64,000 bases of DNA from Nitratiruptor sp. YY09-18. GTDB lineage: Bacteria; Campylobacterota; Campylobacteria; Campylobacterales; Nitratiruptoraceae. The DNA lies in assembly GCF_016593235.1 (NCBI RefSeq), contig NZ_AP023065.1, forward strand, positions 496,001 to 560,000, written 5' to 3'. Positions 18,434 to 26,732 of this stretch are shown here, in pieces (within the stretch, counting starts at the first letter, position 1; each line of letters starts with the position of its first letter). A program made the position numbers and the translations under genes. A model generated the notes under the pieces. It did not search any database, was not told where the DNA came from, and saw nothing but the letters and a program-made list of their open reading frames with translations.

Positions 18434-19900
18434 ATGAAAACTGAAGCAAAAGTAGGACTCTTTGTTGCACTAGGACTTATCCTACTCTTTTTGTTGAGCA
18501 CCCAGGTCAATAAATTTTCTCAGTTTGGCAAAAAAGGGTATGTTATTTATGCACTCCTAGATGATGCTAATGGACTCGAGAAAAATGCAAAAGTTAAAAT
18601 TAAAGGTGTTGATGTAGGATATGTGAAAGATCTAGGACTTCAAGGCAAAAAGGTCAAAGCAAAACTCTTTATATACAAAGGTGTCAAAATTCCAAAAGAC
18701 TCAATTGTTACCCTGCAGCAAGAATCACTTCTTGGAACTAAATTTCTCTCCATTGAGCCAGGAAGTTCCCAAGAGTATGTTGTTGCAGGAGGAGTGCTGA
18801 CGCGCCAAGAGGAGTTTGCTTCTTTTGCACAAACAAGTACTACCATCAATGCTGCAGCCAAAGAGTTTCAAAGCTTTATAAAAGATTTGCGCAAAGCAAT
18901 TGCAGGAGAGAGTGGAGAAGATCTCAAAATCTCTATCGAAAATCTTCGCACCATCACACAAGATCTCAAACAGGTGATTGAACAGAACGAAAAGAATATC
19001 AATGCTAGTATCGAGAGCATCAAGCAGATGGGAATAGAGTTGCAAAATGCAGGGAAGAAATTTGGTCGTATGAGCGATAAGTTTGCCTATACTGCCGACA
19101 TTATCAATAAAAAACTTCCACAAATTTTGCAACGGGTTGATCTACTAAGCCAAGATCTCCATGCTAGTGGGAAAAATCTCAACGAAAAACTTCCAACAAT
19201 TTTAGATAAGTTTACCCGTATAGAAGATGATTTGGAAGATATTATCCAAGAGAATAAAAAACCTCTCAAAAAGACCTTTGTTGCAGCCAGTGAGTTTTTT
19301 GATAATGGTGGGAAATCGTTCAAAAAACTTGATAAATATCTCACTTCTATTGGACAGAGCAAAATAGATGTGCACTTTAAGTCTTTGTATATGAGTGATG
19401 ATGCCTATAGCAAAAATAGTTTTGGCATCAACTATATTCCTTCACCAAATAAATATTATATGCTTGACGTTGTCTCTATGGATGACTATAGCAGGCGTGA
19501 TAAAAATGGCAATTTCGTACCGCCATCAAAGCATGAAGATAGCACATATTATGTCTCAGCCCAGTACGCAAGACGCTATGGGGATCTCCGATTTCGTGTA
19601 GGACTTATTGAGAGTACGGGTGGAGTAGGTGTAGACTACTATCTGTTGCATGATCGTGGAAAACTCTCTATGGATCTTTACGATTTCAATGCTGTTAATG
19701 ATGTACGCGGTGACAATCCACATCTCACATTCTTATATCGCCAGCGATTCCTCAAGCATCTTGATACATATGTGGGTGTAGATAATGTTCTTAATAGTAA
19801 CGCGAGAAACTATATGTTTGGTTTGGGAATGGATTTTGTAGATCAAGATATGAAATATCTCCTTGGAACTGTGAGCGGAGCAGGATCGTTTGTGAAATGA
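18434..19900 (+). CDS. MlaD/MCE-domain phospholipid-transport protein with long C-terminal extension
   Basis: Substrate-binding part of an MCE lipid transporter. One N-terminal TM (about 7-24) anchors an MCE domain (about 35-115: ALLDDANGLEKNAKVKIKGV, then GTKFLSIEPG). A long coiled helical segment (about 140-300) follows. The last 165 residues are beta-rich and aromatic (IDVHFKSLYM ... YYLLHDRGKLSMDLYDF ... MFGLGMDF), ending like an outer-membrane-strand repeat. The helical part could form a tunnel or needle as in PqiB/YebT-type proteins. No MlaE/MlaF genes are in the window. Its stop overlaps the J-domain gene by 4 nt. Confidence 0.85.
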   Translation: MKTEAKVGLFVALGLILLFLLSTQVNKFSQFGKKGYVIYALLDDANGLEKNAKVKIKGVDVGYVKDLGLQGKKVKAKLFIYKGVKIPKDSIVTLQQESLLGTKFLSIEPGSSQEYVVAGGVLTRQEEFASFAQTSTTINAAAKEFQSFIKDLRKAIAGESGEDLKISIENLRTITQDLKQVIEQNEKNINASIESIKQMGIELQNAGKKFGRMSDKFAYTADIINKKLPQILQRVDLLSQDLHASGKNLNEKLPTILDKFTRIEDDLEDIIQENKKPLKKTFVAASEFFDNGGKSFKKLDKYLTSIGQSKIDVHFKSLYMSDDAYSKNSFGINYIPSPNKYYMLDVVSMDDYSRRDKNGNFVPPSKHEDSTYYVSAQYARRYGDLRFRVGLIESTGGVGVDYYLLHDRGKLSMDLYDFNAVNDVRGDNPHLTFLYRQRFLKHLDTYVGVDNVLNSNARNYMFGLGMDFVDQDMKYLLGTVSGAGSFVK

Positions 19901-20169
19901 AAAAGGATCCTGTGGCAATCATACATGAGGCTTTGGATGTGTTAGGTCTGCCGCCTATGGTCTCGTGGCATGAGATAAACGAGCGTTATAGAACGCTAGC
20001 GAAAAAACACCATCCAGACAGTGGTGGAGATACCCAGGAGATGGCTAAAATCAACTGGGCTTACAATATACTCAAAGAGTATGTGCAAAACTATCGCTTC
20101 AGTTTTAGTGAAGAGGAGATATTGCGACAATTCCCACATGCAGAATATCTAAAAAAATTTAGATTTTGA
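19897..20169 (+). CDS. small J-domain protein (DnaJ-like co-chaperone)
   Basis: 90 residues, almost entirely one J domain. Helix II is KYR-like (INERYRTLAKKH), the HPD triad is at 39-41 and helix III is MAKINWAYNIL. There is no G/F region, zinc-finger or client domain, so it can stimulate a DnaK-type Hsp70 but its targeting is unknown. It overlaps the MCE gene by 4 nt (ATGA) and lies 10 nt before pnp. Linkage to an envelope gene and pnp gives no clear functional hint. Confidence 0.9.
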   Translation: MKKDPVAIIHEALDVLGLPPMVSWHEINERYRTLAKKHHPDSGGDTQEMAKINWAYNILKEYVQNYRFSFSEEEILRQFPHAEYLKKFRF

Positions 20170-20179
20170 AAGGAAGTCA

Positions 20180-22378
20180 ATGAAGTGTAGATTTGAATTT
20201 GATATGGACAATCTCAAGGAGATATATGAGATTGGAGAGGTTGCTCGCCAGGCTAATGGAGCTGTGCTGCTTCGCAGTGGCAAAACTGTGATGCTCGCAA
20301 CTGTTGTCATGGAAAAGGAGCCGGTAGAAGAGGATTTTATGCCTCTGACAGTGCAATATATCGAAAAGAGTTATGCTGCAGGAAAGATTCCGGGAGGATT
20401 TGTAAAGCGTGAGCAAAAGCCAGGTGACTTTGAGACTCTTACTGCTAGAATAGTGGATAGAGCTTTGCGCCCACTCTTTCCAAAAGGATTTTTGTATCCG
20501 ACAGTCATAACTGTTATGGTGCTGAGTGCAGATGAGCAGAGTGATTTGCAAGTTTTGGCTCTTAAAGCTGCAAGTGCAGCGCTTTATATTTCAGATATTC
20601 CAATAAGAACAGCTGTAAGTGGCCTGCGTGTAGCAAAAATTGATGGCGAGATTGTCTTTAACCCAACTCTTGATGAACTCAAAGAGAGCACCCTCGATCT
20701 CTATCTTGCTGGAACAAAAGAGGATCTTTTGATGATAGAGATGGCTGCGATTGGAACATATAAACCAGAAGTCATTCCAACGACAGTGGATCCTTTTATC
20801 GATCCAACGCTTGCTGAAGAGGTCGTGATGATCAAAGAGGCCAATGCGATGCCTGAGGAGGAGCTTGCAAACATTATCAAAGAGGGCAAGAAGCTCTTGC
20901 AACAAGAGTGTGCGGAGTATGAGAACTATTTCATCGAATCAGCAAAACCTATGCTCAAGCTCGAACTTGCTCCTGAGACTATCAATGAGGATATTTGGGT
21001 CTATATCGATGAGATTTACAAAGATGAGATAAAAGCTGCTGTGACAGCAATGGCAAAGAGTGAGCGCAATGAACTGCTCAAAGAGATTGCTAAAAAAATT
21101 GCACAAGATGATGTAGCTATGGAGCAGGGTTGGGACTATGAGACTATCTATAAAGTAGTTGAGAAGTATAAGCGCATGATTGTACGTAAAATGATCCTCG
21201 AAGAGGGCAAAAGAGCAGATGGACGTGGGCTCAAGGATGTTCGTCCAATCACAATCAAAACCAACATTTTGCCATCTGCGCACGGATCGTGCCTCTTTAC
21301 TAGAGGTGAGACTCAAGCTCTTGTTGTCTGTACAATAGGAGAAAAGAGTGATGCACAGATGTTTGAAAAGCTCACAAGCAAAGGGCCAGAGTATGAACAC
21401 TTCATGGTGCACTACAATTTTCCTCCATTTAGTGTGGGAGAAGCAAAACCTATAACAGCACCAGGCAGAAGAGAACTGGGGCATGGAAATTTGGCTAGAA
21501 GAGCGTTAGAGCCTGTAGTGGACGTGCCAGAAGATAAGACCTATCGCCTGGTCTCAGAGATTCTTGAGTCTAATGGTTCATCATCAATGGCAACAGTATG
21601 TGGCGGTGCTTTGGCATTACGTGCTGCAAATATCGATCTTGTAGATCTTGTTGCAGGTGTTGCTATGGGATTGGTTGTCGAAGAGGATAAGTATGCAATT
21701 TTGACTGATATTATGGGCCTTGAGGATCATGATGGGGATATGGACTTTAAGGTAGCTGGTACTCACGATGGTGTGACAGCTATGCAGATGGACATTAAGC
21801 TTGGTGGCGTAAAGGAGGAGATCCTCAAAGAGGCTCTGGCGCAAGCCAAAGAAGCAAGACTCCATATCCTTTCAATAATGGAGGAGGCTGAAAAAGAGAT
21901 AGTCATCAATGAAGAGAACCTCCCTTCAAGCGAAACAATCTTTGTGCATCCAAGCAAGATAGTCGATATCATTGGTCAGGCTGGAAAAACTATCAAAGAG
22001 ATAATTGAGAAATTTGAAGTTACTGTAGATATCGATAGAGAAAAAGGAAAAGTAAGAGTCACTGGTAAAAACAAACCAAAAGTTAAAGCTGCATGTGAGC
22101 ATATTCAAAGTATCGCTAGCAAGCCAGCGCCTGAACCAGTAAAGTTTGAACCAGGCCAGATTCTCAAGGGGCGCATCAAACGTATCACAAACTTTGGAGC
22201 ATTTGTGGAGCTTCCTGGTGGTGTAGATGGTCTTTTGCATATCTCAAAGCTCTCTAGCGGAAGGGTAGAGAAAGTTGAAGATGTTGTTCAAGAAGGAGAT
22301 GAGGTAGAGGTAGAGATTCTTAGTCAAAAAGGACACAAAATCGAACTTGCACTCAAGCAAGTTATCAAAAATGCATAA
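20180..22378 (+). CDS. pnp: polyribonucleotide nucleotidyltransferase (PNPase)
   Basis: Phosphorolytic 3'-5' exoribonuclease of mRNA decay. The 732 residues hold two RNase PH domains (the second with VHYNFPPFSVGE and GRRELGHG), a KH domain with IIGQAGKTI at about 595-603 and a C-terminal S1 domain (GRIKRITNFGAFVEL) from about 655. Start ATG with GGAAGTCA before it. The last eight bases (ATGCATAA) overlap the start of the Spherulin-4-like gene. Confidence 0.97.
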   Translation: MKCRFEFDMDNLKEIYEIGEVARQANGAVLLRSGKTVMLATVVMEKEPVEEDFMPLTVQYIEKSYAAGKIPGGFVKREQKPGDFETLTARIVDRALRPLFPKGFLYPTVITVMVLSADEQSDLQVLALKAASAALYISDIPIRTAVSGLRVAKIDGEIVFNPTLDELKESTLDLYLAGTKEDLLMIEMAAIGTYKPEVIPTTVDPFIDPTLAEEVVMIKEANAMPEEELANIIKEGKKLLQQECAEYENYFIESAKPMLKLELAPETINEDIWVYIDEIYKDEIKAAVTAMAKSERNELLKEIAKKIAQDDVAMEQGWDYETIYKVVEKYKRMIVRKMILEEGKRADGRGLKDVRPITIKTNILPSAHGSCLFTRGETQALVVCTIGEKSDAQMFEKLTSKGPEYEHFMVHYNFPPFSVGEAKPITAPGRRELGHGNLARRALEPVVDVPEDKTYRLVSEILESNGSSSMATVCGGALALRAANIDLVDLVAGVAMGLVVEEDKYAILTDIMGLEDHDGDMDFKVAGTHDGVTAMQMDIKLGGVKEEILKEALAQAKEARLHILSIMEEAEKEIVINEENLPSSETIFVHPSKIVDIIGQAGKTIKEIIEKFEVTVDIDREKGKVRVTGKNKPKVKAACEHIQSIASKPAPEPVKFEPGQILKGRIKRITNFGAFVELPGGVDGLLHISKLSSGRVEKVEDVVQEGDEVEVEILSQKGHKIELALKQVIKNA

Positions 22379-23090
22379 ACTATTACTTTTTATTATGAGT
22401 ATGTACGCGTTTGCTAGTGAAGGGATTTTGATCCCTTTCTATCACTATCCATCTTTCAATGATGCTAAAATCGATAGACTTATTAAGCTCAAAAGAGAGT
22501 ACCCCAAAGTTCCAGTATATGTCATTATTAATCCAAATAATGGACATTTTCGCAAAATCGAGTATAACTTCGCCTATGCGATCAAACGGCTTCACGATGC
22601 AAATTTTAGTGTAATTGGCTATGTCCATACCAGCTATTGTAAGCGGCCATTCAAAGAGGTAGCTGCTGATATCAAGTCTTGGAGCAAGATCTATAAACCT
22701 TGGGGTGTAAAGGGAGTATTTGTTGATGAGGTAAATGGTAGCAAAGAGTGTTTCGATTACTATAAAAAAATTGCAAAAGAGATAAAAAAAGTTTTTGACT
22801 TAGTTATCTTCAATCCTGGTACAAAAAGTGATGAGAGTATTGCTAAACTTGCTGATATTACAGTCGTTTATGAGTCGAACCAGAGTATAAATCTTTGTAA
22901 ATCCACAGAGCAAAAGAGTGCTGTGCTTCTCCATGGGATCAAAGATTTTTCAAAATCGATGCAAAAGATAAAAGATATTGAGTACATATACATTACTCCC
23001 CACACTTTTCCAAACCCATGGGGAGAGATTTCGGACTATTTAGAAAATACACTACAAATTCTTGAAAAAGAGCAGCACTGTTTCAAATAA
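22371..23090 (+). CDS. secreted Spherulin-4/GH135-like glycoside hydrolase
   Basis: 239 residues: signal peptide of about 16 (LLLFIMSMYAFA), then one TIM-barrel-like domain typical of spherulation-specific family 4: ILIPFYHYPSFN, VYVIINPNNG, VIGYVHTSY, KGVFVDEVN and VIFNPGT. D119/E120 and E168 (VVYESN) sit where the fungal enzyme Sph3 (GH135) has its essential Asp-Glu pair and Glu. Sph3 cleaves galactosaminogalactan, chemically related to Pel. It is therefore a candidate stand-alone counterpart of the PelA hydrolase, 0.6 kb before the Pel-like cluster. The ATG at 22371 overlaps pnp by 8 nt; a TTG at 22347 is less likely. Activity is inference. Confidence 0.75.
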   Translation: MHKLLLFIMSMYAFASEGILIPFYHYPSFNDAKIDRLIKLKREYPKVPVYVIINPNNGHFRKIEYNFAYAIKRLHDANFSVIGYVHTSYCKRPFKEVAADIKSWSKIYKPWGVKGVFVDEVNGSKECFDYYKKIAKEIKKVFDLVIFNPGTKSDESIAKLADITVVYESNQSINLCKSTEQKSAVLLHGIKDFSKSMQKIKDIEYIYITPHTFPNPWGEISDYLENTLQILEKEQHCFK

Positions 23091-23108
23091 ATTTAAATAT
23101 ATTTTGAG

Positions 23109-23182
23109 TAGAATTGCTTTGCAAAGTGATAAGTAGGGACACGCAATCCGAACGGACTTTGCAAATTAATTAGGAGGTATTT
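23109..23182 (+). promoter_or_regulatory. atpE promoter and structured leader
   Basis: TAGAAT (23109-23114) is a plausible -10. The leader contains palindrome CTTTGCAAAG (23117-23126), a second CTTTGCAAA copy (23157-23165), and a small hairpin (TCC/GGA with outer GCAA/TTGC, 23143-23162). It ends in a strong TAGGAGG ribosome site. It may tune the high expression that the c subunit needs. Confidence 0.4.
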
Positions 23183-23488
23183 ATGAAAAAGCTTCTTCTT
23201 ATGTTGGTTGCATTTGCAGGCTTTGCATTTGCAGGTGATGGAGAGAGTATGATTCAAGCATACAGCGTACTCGCAGCTGGTGTTGGTCTAGGTATTGCAG
23301 CAGCTGGTGGTGGTATCGGTATGGGACACACTGCAGCAGCTACAATTGCTGGTACTGCAAGAAACCCTGGACTTGGCGGAAAACTTATGACAACAATGTT
23401 CATCGCTCTTGCGATGATTGAAGCGCAAGTTATCTATACACTTGTTATTGCTCTTATAGCACTCTACGCAAACCCATTCTTGGGCTAA
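23183..23488 (+). CDS. atpE: F0F1 ATP synthase subunit c
   Basis: Proteolipid that forms the rotating membrane ring. The 101 residues begin with a signal-peptide-like segment (LLLMLVAFAGFAFAGDG), as is usual in this phylum. Helix 1 follows with the glycine-rich GVGLGIAAAGGGIGMG, then the polar loop ARNPGL, then helix 2 with the ion-binding Glu in AMIEAQVIY. The residue after the Glu is Ala and helix 1 lacks the Gln of sodium-type rings, so a proton ring is more likely. It stands alone, away from other atp genes. Confidence 0.95.
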   Translation: MKKLLLMLVAFAGFAFAGDGESMIQAYSVLAAGVGLGIAAAGGGIGMGHTAAATIAGTARNPGLGGKLMTTMFIALAMIEAQVIYTLVIALIALYANPFLG

Positions 23489-23494
23489 TCTTCA

Positions 23495-23518
23495 CCCTCA
23501 AGGCCTTGCCTTTGAGGG
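23495..23518 (+). terminator. hairpin after atpE
   Basis: CCCTCAAGG (23495-23503) pairs with the segment 23510-23518, with one G-T pair and a six-base apical loop. The T tract is poor (AAAATTTGTT follows), so it could equally be an mRNA-stabilising or processing hairpin. Confidence 0.5.
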
Positions 23519-23549
23519 GAAAATTTGTTATACTTTCATCAACTTCAAC

Positions 23550-23637
<88 letters not shown>

Positions 23638-23656
23638 TTAAATATAAAGAGTTTTT

Positions 23657-25279
23657 ATGCTGCGAATTGCTACGAGTCTTCTTCTGCTCTTGACACTCGC
23701 ACAAGCTAGCCTATGCATAAAACACTCTTCTCAATTACAGATTCACGACGATGAAGCAAAGATTTTCAAAGCTTCCTATCCCCATGCACGTATAGTAAAA
23801 ATCAATGGTTACTACAAATTTTTCTCTGGGCCTTACAAAAGTGCAAAGCAAGCAAGAGTGTATTTGCAAAAAACTCAGCAATACTATCCTGATGCATTTA
23901 TATTTCACTGCAAAGGTACCTCATCTTATAAAAAACAAATACCCCAAATTATGCACAATACGAAAATACAGCATAGTATTGATGAGAGCATAGATGTCCC
24001 AGATTTCATTGAGCATATCATTCAAAAGTACGAAAAAAAGAGTAAAGAAACATATACACTCACTTTTGAAGAGTTCCTTGATAGATTTTTCAAGAACGAT
24101 TTTAGTGCGAAAAATGCATTTTATGCTTCAAAACTTGCTCAGGTGCTAGCTCTTATAGATCAAGATAGATACAATTGGAATATCTATGCAAATGTAGCAC
24201 TGCGCTATACAAAATTTATCGATTATGATCTAGAAACAAACAAAGAAGCTATTGTAGATCTTGGTATCAATATCGATAAGAGAGTGTTTGATGGTGGGAT
24301 TTTAAGTAAAGATCTCATTATAGATCTTCAGAAGCGTCTTGCAAAAGTCCAGTATCTCAGTGATAAAGATAAACTCTCTCTCTTAGCACTCAATATCTAT
24401 ACCCAAGCACTCGTTAATCAAAAACTCAAAAAGCTCTATGAAGAGTACTACTATAAGCAAAAAGGTATCTTTGAATTTATTGATGAGAGGTACAAAGCAG
24501 GAGCATCTTCGCAAGTAGACCAGATCGATGCACGCAATGATCTTCTCTCAATTAAAAAAACCATCCTCAAACAGCTCTATGACTATCTTTACAGCGACTA
24601 TCTTTTGCGCAATGCAATAGGATTGCAAACCAAAAAGCCTCTTGAGCTGTCTGAGTTTGGATTTGCTGTGGAAGAGAAAGATATCGATAAAATCTATCAC
24701 AATGCATTCAAAAATAGCACTGCTCTCCAAAAAGAGAGACTCCAAAGCAAGATAAAACAAGCAATCTATACGACGAAAAAAAACTCTTTTTTGCCCATAA
24801 TCGATTTCAATGCAGCGCTATTCTATGAATATAAAAAGGATTACTCTTTCAATCCAACAAAAAATGCAAATGGCCTCAATTACTTCGTAGGGCTCAATAT
24901 CAAGATACCGCTTTATGATAGTACAAACCGCTCTATTTATGTACAAAAAGCAAAGATAGAAGCAGCTATGCAAAAAAATATAACTTTACAAAAAGTTAAA
25001 GATATCGCCCAGCAGATACATAAAAGCTACAATGAATTGCAAAGAGAGTATCAAGAGCTTAAAATCATTAATGAACAGCTAGCATTGATGGAGCAAAAGA
25101 TGCAGCTTGTCAAAAAGCGCTATACAGTTGGGCTCTCATCCTATCGTCAATACTCCGATGCTTTGCGCAATTATTTGACTCTTTTGCAGCAAAAAGAGAT
25201 CCTCTCTATCTCCATTTTACAAAATCAAGCCCTCTTGCAGATTTTACAAGGTAAGCACATTTTTTATGGAGAGAATTAA
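23657..25279 (+). CDS. TolC-family outer-membrane protein with N-terminal SPOR-like region
   Basis: 540 residues. A signal peptide (LLLLLTLAQAS) precedes a compact region (about 25-90: IVKINGYYKFFSGPYKS, ARVYLQKT) that resembles a SPOR-type fold. After a linker come two long helical repeats with the outer-membrane factor pattern, for example ERYKAGASSQVDQIDAR and its partner KKRYTVGLSSYRQYSDALR. Such proteins trimerise into an export duct. It overlaps pelF by 14 nt, so it is probably the outer-membrane exit of the polysaccharide system, where classical Pel loci have PelB and PelC. The SPOR assignment is tentative. Confidence 0.85.
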   Translation: MLRIATSLLLLLTLAQASLCIKHSSQLQIHDDEAKIFKASYPHARIVKINGYYKFFSGPYKSAKQARVYLQKTQQYYPDAFIFHCKGTSSYKKQIPQIMHNTKIQHSIDESIDVPDFIEHIIQKYEKKSKETYTLTFEEFLDRFFKNDFSAKNAFYASKLAQVLALIDQDRYNWNIYANVALRYTKFIDYDLETNKEAIVDLGINIDKRVFDGGILSKDLIIDLQKRLAKVQYLSDKDKLSLLALNIYTQALVNQKLKKLYEEYYYKQKGIFEFIDERYKAGASSQVDQIDARNDLLSIKKTILKQLYDYLYSDYLLRNAIGLQTKKPLELSEFGFAVEEKDIDKIYHNAFKNSTALQKERLQSKIKQAIYTTKKNSFLPIIDFNAALFYEYKKDYSFNPTKNANGLNYFVGLNIKIPLYDSTNRSIYVQKAKIEAAMQKNITLQKVKDIAQQIHKSYNELQREYQELKIINEQLALMEQKMQLVKKRYTVGLSSYRQYSDALRNYLTLLQQKEILSISILQNQALLQILQGKHIFYGEN

Positions 25280-26732
25280 AGTTGTTTGGACGGGTGAGGG
25301 TACGTATCCTTATGCTACAGGGGGTGTAAGTACCTGGGCTGATATCTTAATAAGAGAATTGCGCAATATTGACTTTGTGCTTTTGCCTATTATGATGCAT
25401 CCTTATATGCAGACAAAGTTTTCTCTTCCTCCCAATGTCGTGGATATTATTAATGTCCCTCTCTGGGGGACTGAGGAGCCTGTTGAATACATCAAAAATA
25501 TTGAATTTTCCCGCATCTATCAAGCAAAAGTGCGTACCCAATTGCAAAAAGATATTGATAAAATAGAGCCTCATTTCAAAAAAATATTAGCACATATTTA
25601 TAGGGATGAAGAGGATCTAGAGGGCTTAGGGCAAGCCCTTTTGGCTTTGCATGAGTATTTTAGTCAATATGACTATTATGAAATATTTCGTAGTGTAGAG
25701 TTATGGAATATCTATAAAGAGTATGTGATAAACCACTATGAAAAAAGTGATAAAGAGCCTCCCACACTCTTTGATCTCATAGAGGGGTTGCGCTACCTCT
25801 TTCGATTTTTTATTACACTCTTGCCAGAACTGCCACAAGCAGATATCTATCACTCCTCTGCAGCTGCATTTTGCGGCATACCATGTATCATCGCAAAGCA
25901 AAAATATGGAAGCAGCTTTTTGCTCACTGAACACGGGATCTATATCAGAGAGCAGTATCTCTTTGCTTCTCGCAGACACCTTCCGATTCGCACCAAAGAA
26001 TTTCTTCTTGGCCTCATCACCACTATCTCAAAACTCAACTACTACTATGCCGACGTTGTCTCACCTGTATGCAATTACAACAAGCGATGGGAACTCAAGT
26101 GGGGAGTAGAGAAGCAAAAGATCCATACTATATACAATGGCATCGATCCACTGCGATTTAAAAAGCTTGATATCCCTAAAGAGGATCGCCCAACTGTCGT
26201 GATGGTAGCCCGTATCGAGTCGCTCAAAGATATTGAGACATATATTCGTACTGCAAAACTCGTATCACGAAAATTTCCAGATGTGATTTTTAAACTCTAT
26301 GGTCCTAAAGTAGATGAAGAGTATTATCAAAAGTGTGTCAATCTTGTAAAAGAGTTGGGTGTAGAGAAAAATTTTGCATTTATGGGGCCCACAAGTGATC
26401 CAGCCAGAGCCTACAATGAAGCAGATGTTGTGATGCTAACAAGTATATCTGAAGCTTTTCCATTTGTTGTTATTGAGGCAATGGCATGTGAAAAGGTAGT
26501 AGTCTCGAGTGATGTAGGTGGAACAAAAGAGGTGCTCGAAGGATATGGATTTATAGTAAAACCAAAAGATTACAAAGGATTTGCACAGTATGTGCAGTAT
26601 CTATTGGAGCATCCGCAAGTTGCGCAGAGAATGGGAAAAGAGGCAAGACATGTAATCTTAGAAGGTTTTACGACCGATGATATGGTAAATAATTATTGGA
26701 ATATGTACAAAAGACTATACAAAGAGAGATGA
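25266..26732 (+). CDS. pelF: PelF-type GT4 glycosyltransferase
   Basis: Cytosolic glycosyltransferase thought to polymerise the Pel polysaccharide from UDP-sugars. The 488 residues open with TGEGTYPYATGGVSTW, the hallmark of PelF (DUF3492). GT-B Rossmann halves follow with VVMVARIESLKDIETYI, and an E-x7-E motif at E396/E404 (SEAFPFVVIEAM) precedes SSDVGGTKEVLE. ATG inside the end of the TolC-family gene. Its TGA overlaps the pelG ATG. High confidence for the family; the sugar is not readable from sequence. Confidence 0.93.
   Translation: MERIKVVWTGEGTYPYATGGVSTWADILIRELRNIDFVLLPIMMHPYMQTKFSLPPNVVDIINVPLWGTEEPVEYIKNIEFSRIYQAKVRTQLQKDIDKIEPHFKKILAHIYRDEEDLEGLGQALLALHEYFSQYDYYEIFRSVELWNIYKEYVINHYEKSDKEPPTLFDLIEGLRYLFRFFITLLPELPQADIYHSSAAAFCGIPCIIAKQKYGSSFLLTEHGIYIREQYLFASRRHLPIRTKEFLLGLITTISKLNYYYADVVSPVCNYNKRWELKWGVEKQKIHTIYNGIDPLRFKKLDIPKEDRPTVVMVARIESLKDIETYIRTAKLVSRKFPDVIFKLYGPKVDEEYYQKCVNLVKELGVEKNFAFMGPTSDPARAYNEADVVMLTSISEAFPFVVIEAMACEKVVVSSDVGGTKEVLEGYGFIVKPKDYKGFAQYVQYLLEHPQVAQRMGKEARHVILEGFTTDDMVNNYWNMYKRLYKER

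Noticed and set aside
23183-23488. Sodium-type c-ring
   Set aside because: Considered because of OadB and NhaD. The ion-binding Glu is followed by Ala, and helix 1 has no Gln at the sodium position.
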